Virus record (IMG/VR): IMGVR_UViG_3300048930_000249
Coordinates: 1-44,078 of that record
DNA length: 44,078 nucleotides
Direction: 5' to 3' (one strand)
DNA from: a virus
Part shown: in pieces, positions 1 through 7,336 of the stretch
Layout of the letters: each line of letters opens with the position of its first letter
Numbering within the stretch: position 1 is the stretch's first letter
The notes under the pieces: model-generated
What the model saw: only the letters and a program-made list of their open reading frames with translations
The model's database searches: none
Told to the model about the DNA's origin: nothing
Program-made: the position numbers and the translations under genes

Positions 1-41
1 TAACCGTCTGGTTCCAGGTTCGAGTCCTGGTGGGCCCACCA
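1..41 (+). tRNA. 3' end of a host tRNA gene (attachment target)
   Basis: The T-stem CCAGG (14-18), loop TTCGAGT (19-25) and CCTGG (26-30) are followed by acceptor strand TGGGCCC (31-37), discriminator A and encoded CCA (39-41). Upstream, CCGTC (4-8) fits the 3' half of an anticodon stem with a 5-nt variable loop, which would make base 1 the third anticodon base (NNU). That is compatible with tRNA-Arg(CCU/UCU), but the isotype cannot be fixed because the 5' half is outside the window. Phages of this kind usually integrate into tRNA 3' ends and leave the tRNA intact. Confidence 0.85.
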
Positions 42-149
42 TCCCGCTTTTTCAGCCTTGATTTCATTCAGTTTTTTCCACGGTGGGGCACTTCTCTGCT
101 GATCGGTGGGGCAGTGTTGTTCTCGATCAGTTTCATCGCCGCGTCGGAA
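24..149. repeat. Left copy of 126-bp direct repeat (attL core plus int end)
   Basis: Bases 24-149 are identical to 43953-44078. Identity begins inside the tRNA T-loop and runs through the tRNA 3' end, the spacer and the last 27 codons (including stop) of the integrase. The bases just before the two copies differ, so base 24 marks the left edge of the recombination core. The true right edge of the core cannot be seen, because both copies continue into phage DNA. Confidence 0.9.
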
Positions 150-1126
150 TTGATCACTGCATCTGCGTCGCGGGTGTAGAGCGCCGCCTGGCTCAGGGTC
201 TCATGGCCGAGGGTGTCCTTGATCTGGTGCGTCGTGGCGCCGAGCTCGGCCAGCCTGGCCGCCAGGGCCTTGCGCAACCCGTGTGCGCTGCAGTGCGGCA
301 GGTCTGCCGCATCGCACCACTCCCGGAACACATTCCCGAAACCCGCCGGCGTGTAGGGCAGGCCGTGGTGCGTTTCGATGAACGTGAGCCCGCTCGACGG
401 CGTGGCGTCGATGATCTCCTGCAACGGCCGGATGATCCTGGTGGACATGCGCTTGCCGGTCTTCTTCTGGACGTAGTGGAGACGGCCATCGCGGACCATC
501 TGCCGGCCGAAGGTCACGACGTCCGAGCGGCGCTGCGACGTGTAGAACAGCAGCGCCATGGCCAGCCGCGGCTTTGTGCCGATCGGGTGCCGGGCTTCGA
601 ACTGGCGCACCTCCTCGATCGTCCAGGTATGGAACCCGCCGTTTTTCTTGCGGAGATAGGGCACGCTCTGCGCCGGATTGTCCTTCATAAGCTCGTAGTC
701 AACGGCGTGGCTGAACAGGTGGCGGAGCGCCTTGACCAGGTTTGTGGCGGCGCCCGGCGTGTCGGCCTTCTCGTCCCGCCAGCGCAGGACGTGGCGGCGC
801 TCGATGAGACGGAATGGCTTTGCGTCCTGCCCGGAGGCCCATGCCTCGAGGATGTTCATGCGGACGCGCTGGGAGCGGGCGTCGAGCGCCCTGAAGCCCC
901 CCGATCGGTAGAAGCCCTCGAGCAGAGCCCGAAGGCTTGCCGGATCAGCCTTGGACGCTGGGGAGGCTTTTCCAGCCTTGAGCGCGGCGTCGTAGGCCGC
1001 CATGAACTCTGCGCTGCCGATCTCGCCAGGCAGCCGGATCTTGTGGCCGTCGCGGCGGAAGTAGTGGCGCCGGTTCCCGTGCCGGTCAGTGTCCGACATG
1101 ACATACTTGAGGCGGAGCAGGGCCAT
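68..1126 (-). CDS. int: Tyrosine-recombinase phage integrase
   Basis: A 352-aa site-specific recombinase expected to catalyse integration at the adjacent tRNA and, with the excisionase, excision. An N-terminal beta-rich arm-binding region (about residues 1-60) and a SAM-like core-binding domain precede the catalytic domain. Catalytic residues seen are Arg in QRRSD (about 199-200), HGLR (H282, R285), H308 in LGHET and the Tyr nucleophile in ALYTRD (about 317). ATG at 1126 is preferred over an upstream TTG (1156) because it has a GAGGA ribosome site and sits just after the stop of the previous gene. The last 27 codons are duplicated at the right end of the window. It closes the left operon and abuts the tRNA, the usual place for int. 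Confidence 0.95.
   Translation of the reverse strand: MALLRLKYVMSDTDRHGNRRHYFRRDGHKIRLPGEIGSAEFMAAYDAALKAGKASPASKADPASLRALLEGFYRSGGFRALDARSQRVRMNILEAWASGQDAKPFRLIERRHVLRWRDEKADTPGAATNLVKALRHLFSHAVDYELMKDNPAQSVPYLRKKNGGFHTWTIEEVRQFEARHPIGTKPRLAMALLFYTSQRRSDVVTFGRQMVRDGRLHYVQKKTGKRMSTRIIRPLQEIIDATPSSGLTFIETHHGLPYTPAGFGNVFREWCDAADLPHCSAHGLRKALAARLAELGATTHQIKDTLGHETLSQAALYTRDADAVINSDAAMKLIENNTAPPISREVPHRGKN
81..113 (+). promoter_or_regulatory. Two 10-mer repeats, candidate integrase arm sites (P' arm)
   Basis: CGGTGGGGCA occurs at 81-90 and 104-113, 23 bp apart, inside the 3' end of the integrase gene. The same 10-mer occurs twice on the other side of the core (43859-43868 and 43911-43920). Direct repeats flanking a core on both sides are what arm-binding tyrosine integrases need. 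The assignment is inferred from position and repetition only. Confidence 0.5.
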
Positions 1127-1134
1127 GGGTGTCC

Positions 1135-1380
1135 TCACGCCGGGGCCTCGTCCCAAGGGTTCCCGGCAAGCTGGGGTTTCTCGCCCACATGAGGCAGGTC
1201 GTCGAAAGCGGCGTCAAGGGACATTCGATCCCAGACCCTGCAGCCATCGATTTCGCGCGGGGGTGGCATCCGGCCATCCTTCACAAGCTGTTCGAATTTC
1301 GAGGCCGATATGCCGACATACCGGGCCGCTTCCTCACGGCGGAGGCCGCGCGGCGCCCATGGCGTCGGCACCAGCTTCAC
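1135..1380 (-). CDS. xis: Small HTH DNA-binding protein, probable excisionase
   Basis: An 81-aa protein whose segment from about residue 12 (RREEAARYVGISASKFEQLV) is a MerR/AlpA-type winged helix-turn-helix like that of excisionases and AlpA regulators. It starts with GTG, overlapping the stop of the upstream gene (GTGA), and ends 8 bp before the integrase start, so it is co-translated with int. That position and size fit a recombination directionality factor. It could instead act mainly as a transcription regulator; no binding site is proven. Confidence 0.7.
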   Translation of the reverse strand: MKLVPTPWAPRGLRREEAARYVGISASKFEQLVKDGRMPPPREIDGCRVWDRMSLDAAFDDLPHVGEKPQLAGNPWDEAPA

Positions 1381-1934
1381 GGCGTCACCCTCTCAAAGCT
1401 GATCGCCACGACCCAAGGGTTCAGATCCCATGCGCCGGGGCCGTGGATTTCAGCCCATAGCGCGGCAAACTTGCCTCTGTAGGCAAGTGTCTGGTCGCCG
1501 AAAAAATCACAGCCTTCGGCCTCCGCGTCGCACTCGCTGATGTCCTTCAGCCGCTGCACCCGCACTGGCGTCACCTCCAGCGTGATCCGGCTGGCCCAGC
1601 GCGGCATGTGGATGGGGGAGCGGAGTTTCCCGCGACAGCCATCGTTCGGCTTTTGGGAATAGTCAGCCTCATAACTAACAAGAGCGATGCTCGGAACGTC
1701 ACGAGGCGCAAGCCCATCGTGACGGGCCATCGTACGCCAAGCCTCCCGCACCCACAGGCAGTCGCCCACGGCGTGGGGGATCACGCGCAGCCCCTTGTTC
1801 GGACCATCGGGAAGGCTGACAATGCGATCCTCCGTTGCCCAGCCGTGCTTGAGCACCCGCCGCGTCTGCGTCTTCCGCCCGTCGAGGATGGCGCGCACCA
1901 TCGGTGCGGAGAAGATGATGGGGCGATCGGTCAC
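1377..1934 (-). CDS. ASCH/PUA-like phage protein
   Basis: A 185-aa protein beginning MTDRPIIFSAPMVRAILDGR followed by KTQTRR, the hallmark opening of a widespread phage family with an ASCH/PUA-like beta-barrel fold, sometimes labelled morphogenetic protein. The pattern VGDCLWVREAW near the middle and a C-terminal WVVAISFERV strand are typical. The fold suggests nucleic-acid binding, but no reaction is established. It starts with GTG overlapping the preceding stop and ends overlapping the xis start. Confidence 0.8.
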   Translation of the reverse strand: MTDRPIIFSAPMVRAILDGRKTQTRRVLKHGWATEDRIVSLPDGPNKGLRVIPHAVGDCLWVREAWRTMARHDGLAPRDVPSIALVSYEADYSQKPNDGCRGKLRSPIHMPRWASRITLEVTPVRVQRLKDISECDAEAEGCDFFGDQTLAYRGKFAALWAEIHGPGAWDLNPWVVAISFERVTP

Positions 1935-2110
1935 AGCAGCGCCCCCTGCCCACGGGCGCGCTCCGCGAGCGCCTTGTCGACCTGGCGCTCGAGACGTCGT
2001 GATGCCTCAAGAGCCTCGATGTGATCGCCAGGTTCGCGCCTTACGGCGAAGAAATGGCGCTGCGCGGCGCGCATCTGGCGGACGAGCTCGAGGATCTCAG
2101 CGTCGGTCAT
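1931..2110 (-). CDS. Small conserved phage protein (59 aa)
   Basis: A 59-aa reading frame starting MTDAEILELVRQMRAAQRHF and ending RGQGALL. It is mostly charged helix and coiled-coil-like, rich in Arg, Glu and Ala. Start (ATGA) and stop (GTGA) both overlap neighbours, so it fills exactly the space between the J-domain protein and the ASCH-like protein, which is good evidence that it is translated. I recognise the type from alphaproteobacterial prophages but know no function. Confidence 0.75.
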   Translation of the reverse strand: MTDAEILELVRQMRAAQRHFFAVRREPGDHIEALEASRRLERQVDKALAERARGQGALL

Positions 2111-2682
2111 GTCATTGCCTCCTTCCGCGCGTTGATAAGTTCTGCCATGGCCGCATCGCTGCCGCCGGCGTCGGGGTGTCGGGTCTTCGCCAGTTCCTTG
2201 AACCGCGCCTCGATGTCGGCGCGACTATTTCGCTTGGGGTCGAGGTCCATCACTTCCCACCACGGCCGCTTCGGCTTGGCACCAGGGGGAGGGGGCAGGG
2301 CCGTGAAGCCTTTGAACGTGGCGCGCACCAGATGCAGCGTACCGTGGCGGAGCTCCGTGCGCCGGGCCTCGAGGACGTGGTGGATGGCTTGCAGATTCTC
2401 CTCGGCCGTCAGGTAGCGGTCGACGGGAATGCAGATCGACATCCCGTCCCAACTGAACCAGGCGGCGACGCCGGGATCTGGCGGGCGGTCGTTGCCCAGT
2501 GTGACGTTGCTGGACAGGACGATGTTCGACACCGCCTTGCCGGAATCGCGCCCGAAGGCTTCGATCGAGTGGCGTACGTTCTTGAGCGCGGCGGCCAATG
2601 TCGTTTTGAAACGGCTCTTCTCTCGGCACTTGCTGCGAGGAATGTGTTCCGGCCATTGCAGTGGATATGCCTGCGCAGTCAT
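2107..2682 (-). CDS. J-domain (DnaJ-like) phage protein
   Basis: A 191-aa protein with an N-terminal region of unknown fold (residues 1-130) and a C-terminal J-domain (about 140-190): PWWEVMDLDP, then FKELAKTRHPDAGGS with the HPD motif (169-171) that stimulates Hsp70 ATPase. Putting the J-domain at the C-terminus suggests a protein that recruits host DnaK to a client bound by the N-terminal part; this is inference. ATG at 2682 overlaps the parB-like stop (ATGA). The longer upstream extension is low-complexity and is rejected as start. Confidence 0.8.
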   Translation of the reverse strand: MTAQAYPLQWPEHIPRSKCREKSRFKTTLAAALKNVRHSIEAFGRDSGKAVSNIVLSSNVTLGNDRPPDPGVAAWFSWDGMSICIPVDRYLTAEENLQAIHHVLEARRTELRHGTLHLVRATFKGFTALPPPPGAKPKRPWWEVMDLDPKRNSRADIEARFKELAKTRHPDAGGSDAAMAELINARKEAMT

Positions 2683-4568
2683 GCTCGCCTCTGCGCCAGC
2701 TGCTCTTCGCCGACGGCCGCGGCGGCCGCAGCATCCGCCCACACATTGGAGCCCGGCCCTTTGTAGGACGGCGTGCGCAGCGGCTTCGGCAGCCAGCCCT
2801 TGGGTGTCAGCTCGCGCACCGCCATTTCCACCAGGTCCTTCTTCTTCTTCGACGGGGTCACGCCGGAAACCGCTGCCTCGCCCAAAGCGGCGGCCAGGCT
2901 CTCGCGCGGCATGCGCTTGAAGAACTCGGCGTCGGGCTGCCAGAACGCGGCAACATCGGGATCGAAGGCGTCGATGATCGGCCGCAGCGCATCAAGCATC
3001 GCGGCGTCGTACTTGAGCAACGGCGCGATGCTGAGGGCGATGGCCTGGTCGAGGTGCTCGCTCCCGGCAAGCGCGCCGAACACCTCGACGATCGCGCAGG
3101 CGTGCGGATCGTGCTGCAGATTGTCCATCATCTGGGCGTGCGCCGCGGCGACCTCTTTGCCAATTTCGGCAAACCGGCGCTGCGGAGCGTCCACAATGAA
3201 TCCCTCTGGCTTTGCGAACTCGCTGACGTTCATCAGCAAGGCCGCGGCCAGGCGCAGCGCCTTGGCTGGCGCCGCCATGATCGCCCATTGCATGGCATGG
3301 GTCATCGCCGTGGCCATCTCCGCCTGCAGCGCGCCGGTGAAATCCGCCTCGGCCTCCGTCTCGACGCTGCGCACCGGCGACGGGTCCTTGCCGCTGTCGC
3401 GCGCCGTCTGCTTCGAGGCCCTCGCCTCCTTCCTTGCCGCGGCAGGTTTCATCATGCCGTACGTGACGGTGATCTCGCTGTACTCCCGGCGCACCACCAC
3501 ACCGGATTTCTTCTTCTGGGCGTCGGTGAAGAAGTTGCCGGCGAGTTGCTCGAGCTCGGCCTTGGTGGCGTCCAGCTTGTCCTGCAGCTGCTCCTCGGCA
3601 TCGCGGTCCTCGGTCTTCCGCCATTCGGCGTCGAGCCGCTTGATTTCGGCCTTGAGCGCGTCCGCCCTGGCCCTCTGTTCCTTCGACAGGCTGCGCTTGC
3701 CCTCGGGTTTGATCCATGGCCAGCCATTGGTCTTGTGGGTGCGCACCTTGTCCATCTCGAAGACGACGAAGCCCCAACCCTCGTCGAGCCAAGCCTTCTC
3801 GTCGGCCTTCAGCTTCTGCTGGAACAGCTTTGTCAGGAGCTTGCCATCGGCCAGCCAGGCGTTGTTGGAGAACAGGTCCTCGTCCACGGCGCCGCCGGCG
3901 GCCCTGTAGGCCTCGATCCCGACATAGGCAGCCTCGGGCGAGTCTGCCGCGATGCGCGCCTTCGAGAACTCGTTCTTGATCTGCCAGCTCTTGCACACGC
4001 CCTGCTTCCAGAGCTTGAGCGCCTGGGCCGGATCAGGCAGCAGCGTGTAGGCCTGCGCATCCTCGAGCCCGATCTCACCCGCCTTGAGGCCTGCCACGAT
4101 CTCCTTCGGCAGCTTGCCGATGGCCAGCCGCTGGCGCACGCGGCGGAGTGGAATGCCGAAACGCGCGGCAATGTGCTCCGGGGTCATGCCTTGCGACACG
4201 AGGTCGGTGAAGTCCAGGGCCTCGTCCGCCGGGTGAAGGTCCATCCGGGTGATGACGGTGGCCAGGGACAGCGACATGGCCTCGGCATCGTCGAGCTCGC
4301 GGATGTAGGCCGGGACCGGGTGATCGTGCGGCAGCTTCCCCTGCTCGGCCAGGAGCTTCATGGCGCGCAGCCGGCGGCCGCCGTCGACCGGCTCATAGCC
4401 GCGCGCGGACGGCCGCAGCAGCAGCGGCTGGCCGAGCTCCTGCACGTCGATCGTGGCGGCGAGCTCGCCGACGTCCGTCTCGGTGTCGCGCCGGGCATTG
4501 ATCGCGGGGTTGTAGTAGATGTCGCTCAGCGCGACGTAATCGAGGCGGGAGGTGTCCTGTTCGGGCAT
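2679..4568 (-). CDS. Large ParB/RepB/Spo0J-like protein
   Basis: A 629-aa protein with an N-terminal ParB-like nuclease-fold domain: NARRDTETDVGELAATI, then EPVDGGRRLRAMKLL (the box II-type motif). An HTH region follows (MTPEHIAARFGIPLRRVRQR, about 140-160). The rest is a long helical part including a Lys/Glu-rich coiled coil (about 270-350) of unknown role. ATG at 4568 is chosen because the upstream extension does not resemble protein. No ParA-like ATPase is present, so plasmid-style partition is unlikely; gene regulation or DNA binding during early infection is more plausible. It is followed directly (ATGA) by the J-domain gene. Confidence 0.85.
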   Translation of the reverse strand: MPEQDTSRLDYVALSDIYYNPAINARRDTETDVGELAATIDVQELGQPLLLRPSARGYEPVDGGRRLRAMKLLAEQGKLPHDHPVPAYIRELDDAEAMSLSLATVITRMDLHPADEALDFTDLVSQGMTPEHIAARFGIPLRRVRQRLAIGKLPKEIVAGLKAGEIGLEDAQAYTLLPDPAQALKLWKQGVCKSWQIKNEFSKARIAADSPEAAYVGIEAYRAAGGAVDEDLFSNNAWLADGKLLTKLFQQKLKADEKAWLDEGWGFVVFEMDKVRTHKTNGWPWIKPEGKRSLSKEQRARADALKAEIKRLDAEWRKTEDRDAEEQLQDKLDATKAELEQLAGNFFTDAQKKKSGVVVRREYSEITVTYGMMKPAAARKEARASKQTARDSGKDPSPVRSVETEAEADFTGALQAEMATAMTHAMQWAIMAAPAKALRLAAALLMNVSEFAKPEGFIVDAPQRRFAEIGKEVAAAHAQMMDNLQHDPHACAIVEVFGALAGSEHLDQAIALSIAPLLKYDAAMLDALRPIIDAFDPDVAAFWQPDAEFFKRMPRESLAAALGEAAVSGVTPSKKKKDLVEMAVRELTPKGWLPKPLRTPSYKGPGSNVWADAAAAAAVGEEQLAQRRA

Positions 4569-4608
4569 TGGGCTGGTTCCGGTTGAGGGGATAGGGCGGC
4601 GGCCGTGG

Positions 4609-4890
4609 TCAGGCGGCCTTGGGCTTGACCAGCTTGGGCTGTGCGGGCTCATCCGGATGGTGGTCGACGGTCTCCGGCTGCGGCTTACCGGAGCCCATGG
4701 CGGCGGCGATGTCCCGGCTCTGCGTGTCGAGTCCGTTGCAGATTTGAGCTTCCATCTGATCGAGGCCGCAGCGCAGCGCAGCAAACGTCTCGCGCGCTTG
4801 CCGCTTCAGATCTTCGTTGAACTGCAAGATCCTCGACAGGCGCTGCTCTGCGTCGATCAAAGCCATGTTGGCGGCGTGAAGTGTGGACAT
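4609..4890 (-). CDS. Small early phage protein, helical
   Basis: A 93-aa protein starting MSTLHAANMALIDAEQRLSR, with a helical, probably coiled-coil first half and a Pro/Lys-rich tail (ETVDHHPDEPAQPKLVKPKA). ATG at 4890 is preceded by AAAGGA at proper spacing; another in-frame ATG lies 15 bp upstream. It sits just upstream of the ParB-like gene in the left operon. Function not recognised. Confidence 0.7.
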   Translation of the reverse strand: MSTLHAANMALIDAEQRLSRILQFNEDLKRQARETFAALRCGLDQMEAQICNGLDTQSRDIAAAMGSGKPQPETVDHHPDEPAQPKLVKPKAA

Positions 4891-4924
4891 GGAGTATCCT
4901 TTCAATGTTGAAAATCAGGCTGCC

Positions 4925-5212
4925 TCAGAGCAGCATCACGGTCAGAACCCCGACGACGGCGAAGCTTCCGGCCATCATCAGCAGGGCCTGCAAAAGGTGA
5001 GCCTCGCGCCGGGGCAGGGGTTGGGGAAAACTCGACGCGAGGCTCTGGGGTCGTGTACTGCACTCTGGTGACGGGTGCCGCCCGCCGCGGACTCCAGCGT
5101 CCTGCCGGAATGTCGTCTCGCTCAGGAACTCCTGAGTCGGGATCTGGTGATGCCTGCCGCCCATGAATATGCGCGTCACGAACACCTTGGGTGGCGCGCG
5201 GAACGTGCTCAT
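4925..5212 (-). CDS. Small membrane-anchored phage protein
   Basis: A 95-aa protein starting MSTFRAPPKVFVTRIFMGGR and ending in one hydrophobic segment (LLMMAGSFAVVGVLTVMLL), predicted as a C-terminal membrane anchor. The rest is basic and soluble. ATG at 5212 overlaps the stop of the preceding gene (ATGA) and follows GGAG. A competing frame on the same strand (4902-5237) is Arg/Pro-rich and rejected. No known function. Confidence 0.65.
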   Translation of the reverse strand: MSTFRAPPKVFVTRIFMGGRHHQIPTQEFLSETTFRQDAGVRGGRHPSPECSTRPQSLASSFPQPLPRREAHLLQALLMMAGSFAVVGVLTVMLL

Positions 5213-5433
5213 GCGGGGTGCTCCGTAACCGCGGCACACTGCGGCTGAGACGCCAGGGCGATGACCAGGGCCGTCCTGGTCGTGTGCATGTCGTAGGCTT
5301 CCATCACCTTGAAGATCGCGTCGACGCGCGCGCGAAAGTCAGCGGTGCGCGTGACGATGTCGGCAAGCTCCGCCGCCAGCAGCCCCGCGAACTTCGCCTC
5401 CAGTGTCGCGGCGGTGATCGGCTGATCGTTCAT
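5209..5433 (-). CDS. Small helical phage protein (74 aa)
   Basis: A 74-aa protein starting MNDQPITAATLEAKFAGLLA, largely alpha-helical and Ala-rich. Both ends overlap neighbours by ATGA, placing it firmly in the coupled left operon between the HD hydrolase and the membrane-anchored protein. The longer open frame upstream is shadow sequence of the HD gene. Function unknown. Confidence 0.7.
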   Translation of the reverse strand: MNDQPITAATLEAKFAGLLAAELADIVTRTADFRARVDAIFKVMEAYDMHTTRTALVIALASQPQCAAVTEHPA

Positions 5434-6020
5434 TTGCCACCGCCAACGGCAAAAGCGGGCATCGGCCCGACCTCGATCCGCAGCCGTTCGAAGCTGCGCA
5501 GGAAGTCTTCCTCGGATTTTTCTGAATTGCGCGGCTTGATGGCAAAGGGCGCAGCCTCGATGACGATCGGGCATGGGCCCTGCATCAAATCGCGCCATTC
5601 CGCCGCGAACACCGCCGCGTCTGCCGCTCGCACCCATGCTTCATCGCCCGACGACTCCAGGAGGCCGAACCCGAAGGCGTTCATGATGGCCACGTCGAGG
5701 CGATCCGCTATCCTCGTCACCAGGTCGAAGCTTGCATAGGCGGCGATCTCCCGGCGCACCGGATGTACGATGTCACCGAGGTAGGCCTCGTGCGCGTCAT
5801 GCAAGAGGCCCAACATCTGGACGCTGGGCGACGCCTTCTTCATGGCGAGAAAGCGGGCCACGTTCAGCGAGTGATCGGCGACGTTGACGGGCAGCCGTGT
5901 CGCACCGCAGAAGCGGTTGAGCCGGGACAGCGAGCACGCGATGTCCCGGATGTCGATCGACGCGGGATCCGGCGCGGCAAGCGACACCCTGCGGCCGGTA
6001 TAGGTCAGGACATGGTTCAT
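5430..6020 (-). CDS. HD-domain phosphohydrolase, YfbR-like
   Basis: A 196-aa metal-dependent phosphohydrolase of the HD superfamily. Visible metal-ligand motifs are the His of VADHSLNVARF (about 50) and LLHDAHEAYLGDI (HD about 74-75), followed by a downstream Asp in RAADAAV. The closest well-known relatives act as 5'-deoxynucleotidases (YfbR), so a role in adjusting the deoxynucleotide pool is likely but inferred. ATG at 6020 overlaps the stop of the upstream mini-gene. Confidence 0.85.
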   Translation of the reverse strand: MNHVLTYTGRRVSLAAPDPASIDIRDIACSLSRLNRFCGATRLPVNVADHSLNVARFLAMKKASPSVQMLGLLHDAHEAYLGDIVHPVRREIAAYASFDLVTRIADRLDVAIMNAFGFGLLESSGDEAWVRAADAAVFAAEWRDLMQGPCPIVIEAAPFAIKPRNSEKSEEDFLRSFERLRIEVGPMPAFAVGGGK

Positions 6021-6160
6021 GCACCGATCCCCGTGATCTCGTCGTCGTCGAGCTCATCGCGCTCGAGACGGTACAAGGTGCCAGCAAGCCACCCGGCCAG
6101 AAGGCCAAACAGCAGCGCGATTGCGCAGGCGAGATAGGGGTGATCCGCAATCAGCATCAT
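6017..6160 (-). CDS. 47-aa single-span membrane protein
   Basis: A short frame encoding MMLIADHPYLACAIALLFGL, then LAGWLAGTLYRLERDELDDD and a short tail. It has one transmembrane helix (about residues 8-28) and an acidic C-terminus. Stop overlaps the HD gene start (ATGA) and start overlaps the upstream stop (ATGA), so it occupies exactly the space between two real genes. Function unknown. Confidence 0.65.
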   Translation of the reverse strand: MMLIADHPYLACAIALLFGLLAGWLAGTLYRLERDELDDDEITGIGA

Positions 6161-6519
6161 GCGGCCTCGCTGCATGAAAACAGCCCGGGGCGGCGCTGCG
6201 CGGCGCGGAGGAAGGCTTCTTGAAAGTGACGATCGATCTCGTCTTCACCGAGGCCCAGCTGACGGAAGTCGGCGCGATGCACCATGCCAGAACGGATCGC
6301 CGCCTTCTCGATTGCGGTCGCCATGATGGCAACGATTGCCGCCGGCTTCAGCGTGATCTTGCCGATCCGTGCTGGCCGTGGCGCGGCCTTGAGGGCTGCC
6401 AGGTCGTAAGCATGCGCCAGATCGAGATGATGCGGGTTGATCGGTCCGTCGGTCGCCAGCGACAGTGAGGCCGCCGCCGAGAATCCGTCGAAGACCGGGA
6501 ACGGCAGCGCGCCCGTCAT
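6157..6519 (-). CDS. Hypothetical early phage protein (120 aa)
   Basis: A 120-aa soluble protein starting MTGALPFPVFDGFSAAASLS. The central part (RIGKITLKPAAIVAIMATAI) and the C-terminal half (DFRQLGLGEDEIDRHFQEAF) look helical. I recognise no domain. Start and stop both overlap neighbours by ATGA in the left operon. Confidence 0.65.
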   Translation of the reverse strand: MTGALPFPVFDGFSAAASLSLATDGPINPHHLDLAHAYDLAALKAAPRPARIGKITLKPAAIVAIMATAIEKAAIRSGMVHRADFRQLGLGEDEIDRHFQEAFLRAAQRRPGLFSCSEAA

Positions 6520-6917
6520 GACAGCACCAGCAGGATGTAAGCGACCGCTGCCAGGCTGAGCAGGGCTGCAGCGCAGCCGATATCGTCAGCAAGTGTGCCG
6601 GGGGTGGTGTAGACTCTGTCGCCGGAGGTATTGCCGCCGTCGTGGGCGCCATCCGTGCGCTCATTTAGGCGATCAAATTCAAACGACCACTTCGGCAGAA
6701 ATAGGCTGCGGGTTCGATCCGCGTGATCGGCAATTGCATTACAGACTTCGGCAAACCTTGGTTCGTCCGACCACTCCCCTGCACTCCGAAGTGCGTCGAC
6801 TGGAATGATCACCTTTACGTATCGCGGCCTGAACAACCGCTCGCAGGCCGAGGCAATGGTCGTGCGGAGCGTGCGGATCAGCGCCTTGGCGCGGTGGTGT
6901 AGGGAAATGCGGTGCAA
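6516..6917 (-). CDS. First gene of the left operon, C-terminal membrane anchor
   Basis: A 133-aa protein starting with TTG (LHRISLHHRAKALIRTLRTT) behind a strong GGGAGG ribosome site 5 nt upstream, which decides the start. A basic N-terminus and soluble middle lead to one hydrophobic helix at the C-terminus (ALLSLAAVAYILLVLS). It is the first gene after the left promoter/operator, the position of lambda N, but shows no Arg-rich antiterminator motif clear enough to claim that role. Confidence 0.65.
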   Translation of the reverse strand: MHRISLHHRAKALIRTLRTTIASACERLFRPRYVKVIIPVDALRSAGEWSDEPRFAEVCNAIADHADRTRSLFLPKWSFEFDRLNERTDGAHDGGNTSGDRVYTTPGTLADDIGCAAALLSLAAVAYILLVLS

Positions 6918-6943
6918 TGTTGCCTCCCATTGATTTGGGAAGC

Positions 6944-6997
6944 ACAGTAATGCGTATTTAAAAACGCGTCAAGGATAATGCGCGTATTATTAAACGC
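6944..6997 (-). promoter_or_regulatory. Left early promoter (PL-like) with two operators
   Basis: On the minus strand, TTGACG (6972-6967) and TACTGT (6949-6944) are separated by 17 bp, a good -35/-10 pair for the leftward operon. Two copies of the inverted repeat GCGT-N8-ACGC lie here: 6952-6967, exactly in the promoter spacer, and 6982-6997, just upstream. The same palindrome sits in the spacer of the rightward promoter at 8147-8162, so these are very likely repressor operators. Confidence 0.75.
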
Positions 6998-7006
6998 ATA
7001 GTCAGA

Positions 7007-7312
7007 TCAGCAGTTGACGCCGATTTTGGCGGCGGCTGAGCAGCGCATCGCCACAGCGCTGTCGATTTCCTCGACTGTAAAGACGAGAAACCTTTCGCCA
7101 TTGCTGCACACCGCGCTGATCGCGCCATCCGGTAACCGCTGAGCTACCGAAATCGAGGGGCAAACACCTGTTCCAAAATTGTCTTGGATAACAGTTTTGG
7201 CCACTTTCGCGGATTTACCTGCAGGAGCGGGACCAATGGATATTTGGGCGACCGCTGGAAGCATACCGAGCAAGAAGCAAACTGTGGATGTGGTTACAAC
7301 GTTTTGGCGCAT
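7007..7312 (-). CDS. Small secreted protein in the rex position
   Basis: A 101-aa protein with a clear N-terminal signal sequence (MRQNVVTTSTVCFLLGMLPA, VAQ before the likely cleavage) and a mature part with four Cys (VCPSIS, VCSNGE, MRCSAA, GVNC). ATG at 7312 follows TAGGAG. It lies downstream of the repressor on the same strand, so it should be made in the lysogen, like lambda rex genes. A periplasmic or secreted lysogenic-conversion factor is plausible. No family recognised. Confidence 0.7.
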   Translation of the reverse strand: MRQNVVTTSTVCFLLGMLPAVAQISIGPAPAGKSAKVAKTVIQDNFGTGVCPSISVAQRLPDGAISAVCSNGERFLVFTVEEIDSAVAMRCSAAAKIGVNC

Positions 7313-7336
7313 TTTATGCTCCTATTGCGAAACCTG

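Noticed and set aside
83-1192. Long plus-strand open frame opposite the integrase
   Set aside because: Antisense shadow of a clear tyrosine recombinase; Arg/Val/Leu-rich composition typical of high-GC antisense frames.
2679-4568. Plasmid-type partition (phage-plasmid) interpretation of the ParB-like gene
   Set aside because: No ParA ATPase and no parS-like cluster seen, while a complete integration module is present.
2661-4586. 641-codon plus-strand frame opposite the ParB-like gene
   Set aside because: Low-complexity Leu/Arg/His antisense product with no family pattern; the minus-strand gene has coherent domains and coupled neighbours.
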